The notes: a model not told the origin generated them from the letters alone. Positions 25,188-34,276 are shown, numbered from the stretch's first letter. The stretch: DNA of 64,000 nt from DASREM01 sp035652095 (GCA_035652095.1 DASREM010000056.1:310001-374000), one strand, 5' to 3'. Translations and numbers: made by a program.

Positions 25188-25580
25188 ATGAACAGTGTTC
25201 GCATGGACAAGTGGCTCTGGGCTGCCAGGTTTTTCAAGACCCGTTCCCTGGCCGCCCGGGCCTGTGAGCTTGGCAGAGTCCAATCCAACCAACAGTTGGT
25301 GAAGCCGGCTCGCGAGGTTCGTGTCGGAGATCAACTCTTGGTCAAGACTGAGGGTGGCGATTTCCAGGTTGAAGTTTTGGCTTTGAGCGATGTTCGCGGC
25401 CCGGCGAGTGTTGCGCAAACTCTCTACCGCGAATCTGAAGCCAGCCGTGAACTGCGCCAGAAAGCGGCGGAGGAAAGAAAGCTACTGCGAACCTACACCC
25501 CAGCCCCCGCCGGCAGACCTTCGAAACGTGATCGCCGCCGCATCATCCAATTTCGTACCGGAAGGCCGCCAGCCAGCTAA
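25188..25580 (+). CDS. S4-domain RNA-binding protein, Hsp15-like
   Basis: A 130-residue protein. The S4 domain occupies residues 5-60 (MDKWLWAARFFKTRSLAARAC, in segments; GRVQSNQQ; VRVGDQLLV). A basic C-terminal tail (KRDRRRIIQF) follows. Hsp15/HslR rescues stalled 50S subunits that carry nascent chains. It begins 12 bp after the zinc-ribbon gene and is probably co-transcribed. Confidence 0.88.
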   Translation: MNSVRMDKWLWAARFFKTRSLAARACELGRVQSNQQLVKPAREVRVGDQLLVKTEGGDFQVEVLALSDVRGPASVAQTLYRESEASRELRQKAAEERKLLRTYTPAPAGRPSKRDRRRIIQFRTGRPPAS

Positions 25581-25583
25581 TCG

Positions 25584-25898
25584 TTACCACCGCACCTTGT
25601 TTTCCGGATCATCCACCAGTACCACGTCATACTTTTCCAGCATGGGCATCAGAACGTTCTCCAGTTCTTCTTTCCAAAGCCTTCCTTCATAGAATTTTGC
25701 TTTCATAGGTTCGCGGGACTCGAGATCAGGGAACCCACGCATGAAGAAGAACACGTCAGGATCTTCAACGGAAAGGAACGGGCCCAGGATCTTCATTCCG
25801 ATCTCGTCGTGCGCAGGTACGGACTTGGTGCGAAAGATCTCCAGAAATTGCTCCCGCTTTCCCGGCTTGAGCTTGTAAGTTCGCATTTCGATGATCAT
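25584..25898 (-). CDS. NIPSNAP-family protein
   Basis: A 104-residue ferredoxin-like alpha/beta-barrel protein starting MIIEMRTYKLKPGKR, the hallmark NIPSNAP opening. Start ATG 25898 removes 18 poor upstream residues. The FFFMRGFPDLESRE segment is typical. Biochemical role of bacterial members is not established. It converges with the S4 gene with 3 bp between stop codons. Confidence 0.85.
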   Translation of the reverse strand: MIIEMRTYKLKPGKREQFLEIFRTKSVPAHDEIGMKILGPFLSVEDPDVFFFMRGFPDLESREPMKAKFYEGRLWKEELENVLMPMLEKYDVVLVDDPENKVRW

Positions 25899-25962
25899 GC
25901 GGCCCTCGCAATGTAATGGTTGCCGTCTGGCGAACAACGACCAGGAGCCCAACGCCCAACCA

Positions 25963-27444
25963 CTATCTCACCACGCTTTCCAGCGCTATCGCCAACTCCT
26001 GGACCCCGCGACGGATCTCTTTCAGATCGAAGGCGGCGAATCCGAGCTGCAGGCCTTCCGGAATTGTGTGGCGCCTCCTATAGCGGCCCAGCGGCGTCGT
26101 ATGTACCTTGCGGCTTGCGGCCGCGCTCGCGGCGGATTCGGCGTCGATCCCACGACCAAGCCATCCTACTGTCTGCAACCCCGCGGCGACTCCGGAAATC
26201 TCCAGCGAACCTGCAAGGCGCCGCTGGGCCTCTTCCAGCAACACTGATCTCCGCTCGGCATAGATCTGGCGCATACGCCGCAAGTGCCGCCCGAAATGCC
26301 CTTCGCTGATGAAATCATGAACGATCAGCTGATCGAGCAGGGGCGCGTGACGGGTCGTAATCGAGATCAGCGCAGCAACCCGTTCCGCCAGGTCCTGCGG
26401 CACCACCAAGTATCCCAGGCGCAATGAAGGGAAGAGTACTTTGCTGAAGCTTCCCGAAAACAGAACTGTCCCGTGCGTATCAAGCCCTTGAAGGGCGGGC
26501 ACCGGACGGCCCGAATAGCGGTACTCGCTGTCGTAATCATCCTCAAAAATCATGGCCCCCGTGCGCTGCGCCCATTCGAGCAGCTGCAACCGGCGGGGAA
26601 GGCTCATTGCGATTCCCAGCGGAAACTGATGGCCCGGAGTGGTGTAAAGCAGTCGCGCGCGTCGGAACTGTTTTTCCGAAAACCTCACACCCTGGTCATC
26701 CAGAGTGACATAAGAAACTTCGGCTCCCATGGATGCAAAAACGTTAGCTGCGCCAGGATAGCCAGGATCTTCCATGCACACGCGATCTCCCGGATTCACC
26801 AGCAGTCGCACGCTCAGGTCGATCGCTTCCTGTGACCCCGCCACGATAGCCACCTGCTCTGCAGCACATTTCACCCCGCGCGACGTCGTCAGATAGTCGG
26901 CCAGCACTCGTCGCAGTGGCAGGTATCCCATGGCATCACAACCGACGAGTTGAGCCACGGATGCTCGGCGTAGCCGCCGCGCTGCGATCTGGGCCCATAT
27001 CTCCGTGGGAAACAGGTTGACCGCCGGAAGGTTGGCGCGAAACGCACCGATGGGTCCGTCACCAAATCCAGGAAACGCTTTCACCCCTCTCGCACTCCCT
27101 GAGATCCGCCGGCGCGACGCCGCAGCAAAGGACTGTCCCCGTTCGCGCTCCGCTTTGTTGACCTTCAGCAGTTCGTCAGGGAGAGTGCGGCTTACAAAAG
27201 TGCCGGACCCGACGTTGCCTTCTATGTAACCCTCCGCTTTCAATTCCTCGAAAGCCCGCACGATGGTTCCCCGCGAAAGCCGGTATTGGCTCGCAAGGTC
27301 GCGGGTTGCCGGCAGGCGGATCCCCGGGCGCAGGTGTCCGGCGAGAATCTGCTCGCGCAAGGCTGCATAGAGCCAGCGATACGAGGTTTGGTCCGCAGTT
27401 CGGCCCGTCAGCGCCAGTTCGAAGGTGTGGGCTCGTTTCGACAA
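25963..27444 (-). CDS. MocR/PdxR-type regulator (GntR DNA-binding domain + aminotransferase fold)
   Basis: A 493-residue protein. A GntR winged helix spans residues about 20-85 (RLPATRDLASQYRLSRGTIVRAFEEL, in segments). A class-I aminotransferase-like domain spans about 120-490, with the PLP lysine in FSGSFSKVLFPSLRLGY and DDYDSEYRY. MocR proteins sense PLP or an amino compound and usually control a divergent neighbour. The divergent cupin-DoxX-NTF2 operon is the obvious target, and repeated TGGTCCA sites lie between them. Confidence 0.92.
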   Translation of the reverse strand: MSKRAHTFELALTGRTADQTSYRWLYAALREQILAGHLRPGIRLPATRDLASQYRLSRGTIVRAFEELKAEGYIEGNVGSGTFVSRTLPDELLKVNKAERERGQSFAAASRRRISGSARGVKAFPGFGDGPIGAFRANLPAVNLFPTEIWAQIAARRLRRASVAQLVGCDAMGYLPLRRVLADYLTTSRGVKCAAEQVAIVAGSQEAIDLSVRLLVNPGDRVCMEDPGYPGAANVFASMGAEVSYVTLDDQGVRFSEKQFRRARLLYTTPGHQFPLGIAMSLPRRLQLLEWAQRTGAMIFEDDYDSEYRYSGRPVPALQGLDTHGTVLFSGSFSKVLFPSLRLGYLVVPQDLAERVAALISITTRHAPLLDQLIVHDFISEGHFGRHLRRMRQIYAERRSVLLEEAQRRLAGSLEISGVAAGLQTVGWLGRGIDAESAASAAASRKVHTTPLGRYRRRHTIPEGLQLGFAAFDLKEIRRGVQELAIALESVVR

Positions 27445-27450
27445 ACGAAT

Positions 27451-27512
27451 AATGGTCCAGCAGCACCACTATAAATGGACCTTTTCCGATGGTCCACTTC
27501 CCGGTATGGTCG
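27451..27512. promoter_or_regulatory. Putative MocR operator repeats
   Basis: In the 87-bp gap between the divergent genes, ATGGTCCA occurs at 27452-27459 and 27489-27496, ATGGACC at 27475-27481 and ATGGTCGG at about 27506-27513. The copies are spaced roughly 16-37 bp apart, with TGGTCC and GGACC in mixed orientation. MocR regulators bind direct repeats of this length in their own promoter regions, which is the basis for the assignment. Confidence 0.5.
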
Positions 27513-27531
27513 GTACAGAAAGGAGCTGGCA

Positions 27532-27969
27532 ATGAGGAAATGGATCGTCAGAATTCTCGCCCTTTCCGGTGTGCTGCTCGGGACGTCCCTGATCAATCCG
27601 GAGTCGATGGCGCAGACACAACGTCAAGTGTCGGTACGCGAGGCATTCTCCCATGCAATTTCCGCCCTTGATGGAAACAAGCTCACCGTCCAACTGGTAG
27701 AGGTCACCTACGGCCCTGGCGAGGCCTCCTTACCCCATACCCATCCCTGTCCGGTGATCGGCTACGTCGTTGAAGGCGCCATACGGACGCAGGTGAAGGG
27801 CGAAGCCGAAGCCACCTACAAAGCCGGCGAGAGCTTCTACGAGGCGGCAAACGGGGTCCACCAGGTCTCCGCCAATGCGAGTCGAACCGCCCCCGCAAAG
27901 CTTCTCGCCTTTTTTGTTTGCGATCACGAAGCGCCCCTCAGTTCCCAGGTGGCTGGAGGGCAGCATTGA
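27532..27969 (+). CDS. Exported cupin-domain protein
   Basis: A 145-residue protein with a signal peptide (RKWIVRILALSGVLLGTSL then SMAQ). A single cupin barrel follows, with metal-ligand region LPHTHPCPVIGYVVEGAI and GESFYEAANGVHQVS. AAAGGAG precedes the ATG. First gene of a tight three-gene operon with DoxX and NTF2-like genes, divergent from the MocR gene. Possible roles: ligand sensing or a small redox/dioxygenase activity in the periplasm. Confidence 0.85.
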   Translation: MRKWIVRILALSGVLLGTSLINPESMAQTQRQVSVREAFSHAISALDGNKLTVQLVEVTYGPGEASLPHTHPCPVIGYVVEGAIRTQVKGEAEATYKAGESFYEAANGVHQVSANASRTAPAKLLAFFVCDHEAPLSSQVAGGQH

Positions 27970-28430
27970 TCGCGCACAGCACAGCCTCGAACCCGCGCCG
28001 GACTGACGCAGAGCGCTGGGGTTTGCTCTATGCCCGCGTCGCGCTCGGCACGGCGTTTCTTTCAGCCGTCGCATCTCGCTTCGGACTATGGGACAGGACG
28101 CTTGACCTGAAGCACTTTGCCGGCTTCCTGCAATACGCCGCGGAGGTGAACTCCTTTCTACCGAAAGCAATGGTTCCGTTCACCGCGTGGGCTGCCACCA
28201 TCGCCGAAACCAGCCTGGGAATTCTGCTTCTCCTGGGCTGGTGGCCACGTTGGGTTGCGTTTGCCAGCGCTATCTTGCTCGCCATGTTTGCCACCGCCAT
28301 GGCCATCTCTTTCGGCCTCAAGTCGCCGATGGACTATTCGGTCTTCTCCGCCTCGAGCGCGGCTGTCTTGTTGGCGCTGAACAGTTCTGAACAGAGCAGC
28401 AAACAAATTACCGGGAGGGATGCACGATGA
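27966..28430 (+). CDS. DoxX-family membrane protein
   Basis: About 154 residues with four helices of the DoxX type (LLYARVALGTAFLSAV; FTAWAATIAETSLGILLLLGWWPR in segments; AILLAMFATAMAIS). The likely start is a TTG at 27966 that overlaps the cupin stop as TTGA; an upstream frame without a ribosome site would extend it. The gene's end overlaps the NTF2-like gene by ATGA. DoxX proteins are linked to respiration and oxidative stress; the precise role here is unknown. Confidence 0.82.
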   Translation: MIAHSTASNPRRTDAERWGLLYARVALGTAFLSAVASRFGLWDRTLDLKHFAGFLQYAAEVNSFLPKAMVPFTAWAATIAETSLGILLLLGWWPRWVAFASAILLAMFATAMAISFGLKSPMDYSVFSASSAAVLLALNSSEQSSKQITGRDAR

Positions 28431-28885
28431 AACTGAAATGCCGAAACCTAGTGTCGCTGGCCGCTGTGCTCACAATCGCTCTTACAGTGGTTGGCTTTGC
28501 CGCTGAAAAACAAAACGATGACCAACTGCTCCGCGTGCGCGAGACGGTGTGGCGATCCTGGTTTGAAGGTGATACCAGGACTCTCGAGCAACTGGTTCCC
28601 GCCGGGACCATCGTGATGAGCGGTGGCGAGGAACCCTGGAAGAACCAGGATGACGTGATCAAGGAAGCGGTTGAATTTCATGCGGCGGGCGGAAAGCTCA
28701 TTCGCCTCGAGTTCCCTCGCACCGAGGTCCAGCACTTCGGCGACGTTGCGATTATCTGGAGCAGCTACCTTGTCGAGACCGAAGTGGGCGGCAAGCGGAA
28801 ATCCAGCACCGGCCGCGTCACCGAAATCTTCGTTCGGCAACACGGCCGCTGGACCAATCCGGGCTGGCATACCGAGAAGATGTGA
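28427..28885 (+). CDS. Exported NTF2/SnoaL-like protein
   Basis: A 152-residue protein with a signal peptide (SLAAVLTIALTVVGFAA). The cone-shaped NTF2 fold is inferred from the helix LLRVRETVWRSWFEGDTRTLEQL and the strands TEVQHFGDVAIIW and GRVTEIFVRQHGRW (DUF4440/SnoaL style). The start ATG overlaps the DoxX stop, so translation is coupled. Last gene of the MocR-controlled operon. Confidence 0.82.
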   Translation: MKLKCRNLVSLAAVLTIALTVVGFAAEKQNDDQLLRVRETVWRSWFEGDTRTLEQLVPAGTIVMSGGEEPWKNQDDVIKEAVEFHAAGGKLIRLEFPRTEVQHFGDVAIIWSSYLVETEVGGKRKSSTGRVTEIFVRQHGRWTNPGWHTEKM

Positions 28886-28899
28886 CAGATGATCTGGCG

Positions 28900-29247
28900 C
28901 TACTTCTCCACGAATGCCTTCAAGCGGCTGAGCGCCTGGTCCCATTGCTGTGACACGCGAGTCAGATAGTCTTGCATGTCGGCAAGGGGTCGCGGATCAA
29001 ATTCGAACCGGCTCTCGCGGCCGGTTCGAACGCTTCGCACAATTCCGGCCCTTTCCAGAACGCGCAAGTGTTTGGTGATCGCCTGCCGCGACAACCTGGA
29101 GCCGCGTGTCAGCTGCGAGATCGAATAAGGCTGCCCGCTGCTGAGCCTCGCCACCAGTGCCAGCCTGGTCTGGTCACCGAGCGCGGCAAACGCGGGCGCG
29201 CGCGCCTCCCACTGGGCTGTTTCGCTCCTACGCCGCTTTTGCAACAT
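28900..29247 (-). CDS. ArsR-family transcriptional regulator
   Basis: A 115-residue winged-helix protein (ALGDQTRLALVARL; SRLSRQAITKHLRVLERAG; GRESRFEFDP). It lacks Cys metal sites, as in the ArsR subgroup paired with SRPBCC proteins. ATG 29247 lies inside the end of the upstream SRPBCC gene (20-nt overlap), so expression is coupled. Confidence 0.88.
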   Translation of the reverse strand: MLQKRRRSETAQWEARAPAFAALGDQTRLALVARLSSGQPYSISQLTRGSRLSRQAITKHLRVLERAGIVRSVRTGRESRFEFDPRPLADMQDYLTRVSQQWDQALSRLKAFVEK

Positions 29248-29680
29248 ATCGCTCGATGTTCTTGAGTTGTTCGGTCCAGCCGCCTTCATTCATGCGGAAG
29301 GCCTCAAGCCGGCGGTCCGCAGGGACCTTCTCAAAGCCGGACTCCTTCAGCACCAGCAGCGTGCCGGCTCCGGACTTCTCCAGCGTGAACTCCACCAGCG
29401 TGGGAGTCTCCTTCGAATAATCCCGCTTGGGGTCGACGCCATAAGGATGCCAGGTGTAGGAGAAGTACCGCTCCGGCTCCATTTTTTGCACCACCGCCTC
29501 CCACTTGAGGTGCTCGTAACCCGGATACGTCATATGCCCGGTCGAAACCTCTCCCGGAACGAAGGGTCCGTCCAGCTTCACCCGGAACCACTCCCCGAAT
29601 TGCCGGTAATCGGTGAGCGCGCTCCACACCCGCGAAACGGGGGCGTTCAGTTCAATACGCTTCTCGATCACGTCATTCAT
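29228..29680 (-). CDS. SRPBCC (AHSA1/Aha1-like) domain protein
   Basis: A 150-residue START-like protein: MNDVIEKRIELNAPVSRVWSAL, then WEAVVQKMEPERYFSYTWHPYG and a C-terminal amphipathic helix with GGWTEQLKNIERYV (given in segments). ATG 29680 has GGAGG nine bases upstream. These proteins bind hydrophobic ligands. Pairing with ArsR is widespread, though here the ligand-binding gene comes first. Confidence 0.88.
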   Translation of the reverse strand: MNDVIEKRIELNAPVSRVWSALTDYRQFGEWFRVKLDGPFVPGEVSTGHMTYPGYEHLKWEAVVQKMEPERYFSYTWHPYGVDPKRDYSKETPTLVEFTLEKSGAGTLLVLKESGFEKVPADRRLEAFRMNEGGWTEQLKNIERYVAKAA

Positions 29681-29845
29681 GATTCGCAACCTCCGGGTTG
29701 CATATTAATCGCTTCTCCAGATAAAAGCAACCATTTGGTTGCGCATAAAGCCATCCGTTAGCCAAAAAAAACCAACCATCCACCATGAATCTCATCACCC
29801 CCGCCTGGAATCTATGGTCTGCAGAGTCCTGATTCAGGAGTCCCA

Positions 29846-30391
29846 ATGGAACCGAGTCTTCAAAACACGATTGCACTCCTTACTCGCACCCCGGCCGTGC
29901 TGAATGCGTTGCTTCGCGATCTTCCGCAATTCTGGACGCTCGCTAACGAAGGCGAGAACACGTTTACGCCGTTCGAGGTTGTCGCCCATCTTATCCACGG
30001 TGAGCATGCGGACTGGATTCCCCGCGCGAGGATGATCCTGCAGTTTGGCGAGACGCGGGCGTTTGATGCCTTCGACCGCAGGGGACACGAAAAGGAGATG
30101 CAGGGCAAGTCGCTCCCGCAATTGTTGGATGACTTCGCCCGCGCGCGTTCTGAAAGCCTCGCCGGGCTCCGCGCGTTGAACCTTCAACCAGAAGACCTTT
30201 CCCGCCGCGGGCTGCATCCGTCATTGGGCATGGTGACTCTCTCGCAGTTGCTGGCCACTTGGGTCGCTCATGATTTGACCCATCTGCATCAGATTTCAAG
30301 AATCATGGCCGGTCAATACCGTGAGGCCGTCGGCCCCTGGAGCGTCTTTCTTGGAGTGCTGAAGTGCACGGGCCACAGCTCCGCTCCGTAA
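29846..30391 (+). CDS. DinB-family four-helix metal-binding protein
   Basis: A 181-residue DinB_2-like bundle. The metal His triad is suggested by VVAHLIHGEHADW and WVAHDLTHLHQI. AGGAG precedes the ATG. Many members are thiol-dependent S-transferases (BstA-like) or of unknown role. Monocistronic by position. Confidence 0.82.
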   Translation: MEPSLQNTIALLTRTPAVLNALLRDLPQFWTLANEGENTFTPFEVVAHLIHGEHADWIPRARMILQFGETRAFDAFDRRGHEKEMQGKSLPQLLDDFARARSESLAGLRALNLQPEDLSRRGLHPSLGMVTLSQLLATWVAHDLTHLHQISRIMAGQYREAVGPWSVFLGVLKCTGHSSAP

Positions 30392-30610
30392 TCCTGATCA
30401 ACCTCTGAGCCCTGGGACGAGCAGAGCCACCCCAGGAATCGCGATGCTGAGGCAAATGTGACATATAAGCCAAGCTTGATCGTCTAGGTCTGTTACAACA
30501 AGCCCGCAACAACGACCTCCCGCTTCCTCCTGCGCACCCATGAACGTTTTGTCATTCCTTCTTCCCGTGCAATGCTTCACAATGTAGGGAAGAATCGCTG
30601 CGCTCGGGTC

Positions 30611-33115
30611 ATGTCGGCATCTACCATCGGCCAAATCGTACTTTGCCTCACCTTGGCTGTAGGCAATGTTGCGTTTGCCCAGGTGAAATCTCCGCCTCCA
30701 GGAATCACCGTCTCCGTTCTCGACGAGAACGGGGTCGTCGTTCCCTCCGCGCGGGTGTTCCTGCGCCCCAATCCGCAATCTCCGGAACTGCACTGTGAGA
30801 CCGACTTCACAGGCCGCTGCAAGCTTCCCGACGTGCCCGGCGGTACTTATCAGCTCCGCATCGAGAAAACGGGTTTTTACGTTCTGCTCATCCCGGCCCT
30901 GCAGCTTGGCGGCAATCGCGATGTAGAGGCTCGCCTGCTGCACCAGCAGGAGGTTCGGGAAGTCGTCAACGTGGCCGAACCCGCTCCTGTGATTGATCCC
31001 GCTCAGACTGCCTCGCAGGAGCAGATTACCGGACTGGAAATCATCGACGTTCCCTATCCAACCACGCGCGACTATCGCAACGTTTTGAATTTCATTCCTG
31101 GAGTGGTTCAGGACCAATTCGGCCAGCCCCATCTTGCCGGCGCGGAAATCTACCAGGCCCTGACGCTGCTGGACGGTTTCAACGTGACCCAGCCCGCAAA
31201 CGGGCAACTGCTGGCCCGGGTCAGCAGCGATGCCTTCCGCAACATAAACGTCGAGAGCAGCCGGATTCCCGCAGAATACGGCAAGGGTTCCGCCGGCGTC
31301 CTGCAGTTGAACACCGGCATTGGCGACGATCACTACCGCTTCTCCGCGACCAACTTTCTGCCCTCGGTGCAGAACCGCAAGGGACTGAACTTCGACAAGG
31401 TCGATCCACGCTTCACCGTCTCCGGACCGATCGCGAAAGGGAAGATCTGGTTTTACGACGCGCTCGAAGGCGAGTACGACAATGTCATCATTACCGACCT
31501 GCCCGACGGCGCCGACAATGACCGGGTATGGCGGGTCGGGAACCTGGCCAAGGTGCAGACCAACCTTTCCTCGCGGAACATACTCACCACCAGTTTTCTC
31601 TACAACCGTCTGCACGACGAGTACGACGGGCTCAATGCCTTCAACCCGCAATCAGCGACGCCGCTTGATCGCGAGACGGCTTATGTCGGCAGCGTCAAGG
31701 ATCAGCACTATTTTGCGGGAGGACGCCTGCTGGAGGCCGGCTTTGCCTTCGTTCAATATGGCCTCAACGAAGTTCCTCATGGCAACCTGTCCTACTTCGT
31801 CTCGCCCGAGACCACCGGAGGCAACTATTACTTCTCCACCGAGACCACCGCACGCCGTTACCAGGGCCTGATCAACTTCTACTTAGCGCCGCACCAGTGG
31901 CACGGGCGGCACGAATTTAAAATCGGCGCCGACCTGGACCGACTCACCTACGACGCCACCTACTCCCGCACTCCGATTTCTTTCCTCCGGGAAGGGCAGG
32001 CTGCGCTTTCCGCTCCGAACGCCTGCCTGGCGCTGCTGCCTTCACCGTGCTCCCGCTACTCCACCTTCAGCGGCGGAGCCGGCCCGACCACAACCAATGT
32101 CGAAACCAGCGGCTACGTGCAGGACCGCTGGCTTGTTACCGAGCGCTTTCTTGTAGAACCCGGCCTGCGCTTCGACTGGGACCAGATCGTGCGCCGACCG
32201 CTGTTTTCCCCCCGACTGGCCGCCGCTTACGTTTTTGATCAGGCCGGGAATACCAAGATTTCGGGAGGGATTGGCATCGTCTATGATCAGACCACGCTGT
32301 TTCTGATCGCGCGTCCATTCGCCGGGCAGCGGACCGACTACTTCTTCGACAATAGCGGAATTCTGGTCGGACCGCCCGTCACTTCCACTTTTTCCGCCGA
32401 TACCCGCAATTTGCGCGCGCCGCGTTCGCTCAACTGGAGCGTCGCCCTCGAACAGAAGCTACCTGCCGCCATTTACATCAAAGCCGAGCTGCTGCAACGG
32501 CGCGGCAAACATGGCCTGGTCTACGACGCCCTGAGTGGAACCATTGACGGCAACTTCGGTTTACTGAACACCCGCAAAGATCGCTACACCGCGTTTCATG
32601 TGGATGGCCGAAAGAATTTTCGCGACCGCTATTTCGTTTTTGCTTCCTACACGCGTTCCCGCTCTACTTCCAACCAGGTGCTCGATTTCAATGTTGATAA
32701 CCCGATCCTCAGTTCGCAACAGCCCGGACCCTACGGCTGGGACGCGCCAAACCGTTTCCTCTCCTGGGGGCTGCTGCCTTTTTTCAAGCTGCCCGTCCTT
32801 CACAAGGTTGACCTCGCTTACTCGTTGGAGGCGCGCAGCGGCTTTCCCTTCGATGTCGAAAACTCGCAGCAGCAACTCGTCGAACCTCCCGGCTCCCGCC
32901 GCTTTCCTTACTGGTTCAGCCTGAACCTGCACCTCGAAAAACGTTTTCACGCATTTGGCTTTCACTGGGCGATTCGTGGCGGCTTCGACAACATCACGGA
33001 TCACAAGAACGCTCTCTTCGTGAACAGCTTCATCGACTCCCCGGAATTTCTGACCTTCAGCGCCATCGACCGCCGTTCCTTCACCACGCGAATTCGCTTC
33101 CTGGGAAGAAAGTAA
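30611..33115 (+). CDS. TonB-dependent receptor-like outer-membrane protein with carboxypeptidase-regulatory domain
   Basis: About 834 residues from the ATG that starts the signal peptide (IVLCLTLAVGNVAFAQ); another in-frame ATG lies at 30572. A CarboxypepD_reg-like Ig domain covers about residues 30-110 (VSVLDENGVVVPSARVFL; GGTYQLRIEKTGFY). A plug-like domain follows (about 120-250, RIPAEYGKGSAGVLQL). The rest is a long beta-barrel of aromatic strands. These Oar-like receptors are abundant in acidobacteria and take up large substrates. No TonB box or transport partners are visible. A 417-residue frame on the opposite strand is a shadow. Confidence 0.85.
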   Translation: MSASTIGQIVLCLTLAVGNVAFAQVKSPPPGITVSVLDENGVVVPSARVFLRPNPQSPELHCETDFTGRCKLPDVPGGTYQLRIEKTGFYVLLIPALQLGGNRDVEARLLHQQEVREVVNVAEPAPVIDPAQTASQEQITGLEIIDVPYPTTRDYRNVLNFIPGVVQDQFGQPHLAGAEIYQALTLLDGFNVTQPANGQLLARVSSDAFRNINVESSRIPAEYGKGSAGVLQLNTGIGDDHYRFSATNFLPSVQNRKGLNFDKVDPRFTVSGPIAKGKIWFYDALEGEYDNVIITDLPDGADNDRVWRVGNLAKVQTNLSSRNILTTSFLYNRLHDEYDGLNAFNPQSATPLDRETAYVGSVKDQHYFAGGRLLEAGFAFVQYGLNEVPHGNLSYFVSPETTGGNYYFSTETTARRYQGLINFYLAPHQWHGRHEFKIGADLDRLTYDATYSRTPISFLREGQAALSAPNACLALLPSPCSRYSTFSGGAGPTTTNVETSGYVQDRWLVTERFLVEPGLRFDWDQIVRRPLFSPRLAAAYVFDQAGNTKISGGIGIVYDQTTLFLIARPFAGQRTDYFFDNSGILVGPPVTSTFSADTRNLRAPRSLNWSVALEQKLPAAIYIKAELLQRRGKHGLVYDALSGTIDGNFGLLNTRKDRYTAFHVDGRKNFRDRYFVFASYTRSRSTSNQVLDFNVDNPILSSQQPGPYGWDAPNRFLSWGLLPFFKLPVLHKVDLAYSLEARSGFPFDVENSQQQLVEPPGSRRFPYWFSLNLHLEKRFHAFGFHWAIRGGFDNITDHKNALFVNSFIDSPEFLTFSAIDRRSFTTRIRFLGRK

Positions 33116-33209
33116 AAAGTAAATCGGTCTTCGAACCTCGAGGGCCATGCCATCCAGAAAGTTCGACTACCAACGGCCAGCGACGGCAACGAGCCACTCT
33201 CAACCCGGC

Positions 33210-33215
33210 TATAAT
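33210..33215 (+). promoter_or_regulatory. Possible -10 box for the superoxide dismutase gene
   Basis: A perfect TATAAT 66 bp upstream of the ATG at 33282. There is no clear -35 element at 16-18 bp. The position gives a leader of about 60 nt. Confidence 0.35.
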
Positions 33216-33281
33216 GTTTCCTGCCTGACAGACCTGAATCTCTCCGGCCTATCCCGTCATCAAGACTAGTGGAGGAAAATC

Positions 33282-33929
33282 ATGGCCTTTGAATTGCCCC
33301 CGTTGCCGTATGACTATTCCGCTCTGGAGCCGCATATTGATGCCAAAACCATGCAGCTCCATCACGACCTGCATCATGGAGCCTACGTCAAAAACGCCAA
33401 TGCGGCCCTCGAGAAACACCCCGAATTGCAGTCCAAGAGCGTCGAGCAGCTTCTCCGCGATCTGAATTCCGTGCCTGAAGACATTCGCACAGCCATCCGT
33501 AACAATGGCGGTGGGCACATGAATCACAGTATGTTCTGGAAAATCATGAAGCCCCAAGGCGGTGGCGATCCGACCGGAGCGATCGCCGAGGTCATCAAAA
33601 AGAGTTTTGGCAACTTCAAGGATTTTCAGACCAAGTTCAACGATGCCGGAACCAAACAGTTTGGCAGCGGATGGGTTTGGCTCGCCGCCAAGCCCGGCAG
33701 TTCTGACGTTCAGATCGTCACCACCCCCAACCAGGACAATCCTATTTCACAGGGCCTGTTCCCCATTTTCGGCAACGACGTTTGGGAGCACGCGTACTAT
33801 CTCAAGTACAACAATCGGCGTCCCGAATACCTGGCCGCGTGGTGGAATGTGGTGAACTGGGACGAGATCAACAAGCGCTACGAGATGTTCAAAACCCATT
33901 ACAGCGAACCGGCCATGGCGCACCGGTAA
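33282..33929 (+). CDS. sod: Superoxide dismutase, Fe/Mn family
   Basis: A 215-residue protein of standard length. The metal ligands are His27 (MQLHHDLHH), His82 (GGHMNHSMFW), and Asp/His in DVWEHAYY. A Gln in NQDNP, as in Mn-type enzymes, suggests Mn or cambialistic use. GGAGG lies ahead of the ATG. A canonical terminator follows. Confidence 0.95.
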   Translation: MAFELPPLPYDYSALEPHIDAKTMQLHHDLHHGAYVKNANAALEKHPELQSKSVEQLLRDLNSVPEDIRTAIRNNGGGHMNHSMFWKIMKPQGGGDPTGAIAEVIKKSFGNFKDFQTKFNDAGTKQFGSGWVWLAAKPGSSDVQIVTTPNQDNPISQGLFPIFGNDVWEHAYYLKYNNRRPEYLAAWWNVVNWDEINKRYEMFKTHYSEPAMAHR

Positions 33930-33953
33930 AAAAGTTCGGCCAACCAGACAGAC

Positions 33954-33982
33954 AAGCCTCGGCTCAATTGCCGAGGCTTTTT
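33954..33982 (+). terminator. Intrinsic terminator after superoxide dismutase gene
   Basis: AAGCCTCGGC, loop TCAATT, GCCGAGGCTT, then TTT: a perfect 10-bp stem with a T tract, 24 bp after the stop codon. Confidence 0.9.
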
Positions 33983-33983
33983 G

Positions 33984-34038
33984 TTCCTTCGTGAGACTTC
34001 GTGTCCTTCGTGGGACTTTGTGTCCTTTGTGGTTAAAG
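33984..34038. repeat. CTTCGTGTCCTTTGTGGTTAA-type repeat, three tandem units
   Basis: CCTTCGTGAGACTTCGTGTCC, CTTCGTGGGACTTTGTGTCC and TTTGTGGTTAAAGC follow one another directly after the terminator. This is the clearest copy of the family also found at 9.7 and 12.3 kb. Confidence 0.7.
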
Positions 34039-34075
34039 CTTTTGTGTTCAAGCTTTTTCCCCTAAGAGACCTGAT

Positions 34076-34276
34076 CTAGCCCTCATCCAATCCATCAGGC
34101 GTCTTCACCACTCCGAGTACCTCCGCCTTCGCTTCGAGCCAATCATCGAGCGCCTTGCCCTCGCCATATCCACGTCTCTCGTAGAGGTTGTAAGCCCGGT
34201 TTCTGATGCGATCTTCCAATTCTGTTTTGCTGACTTTGCCGTTTTCAGGATGTGCCGGACTCAAACGGGTTTGCAT
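34076..34276 (-). CDS. DUF2934 protein
   Basis: A 66-residue protein carrying the DUF2934 pattern ELEDRIRNRAYNLYERRG followed by DDWLEAKAEVL. AGGAG precedes the ATG. The family is small, helical, common in acidobacteria and proteobacteria, and of unknown function. Confidence 0.85.
   Translation of the reverse strand: MQTRLSPAHPENGKVSKTELEDRIRNRAYNLYERRGYGEGKALDDWLEAKAEVLGVVKTPDGLDEG

Noticed and set aside
30398..31651. A 417-residue minus-strand frame
   Set aside because: Antisense to the receptor-like gene with no family resemblance.
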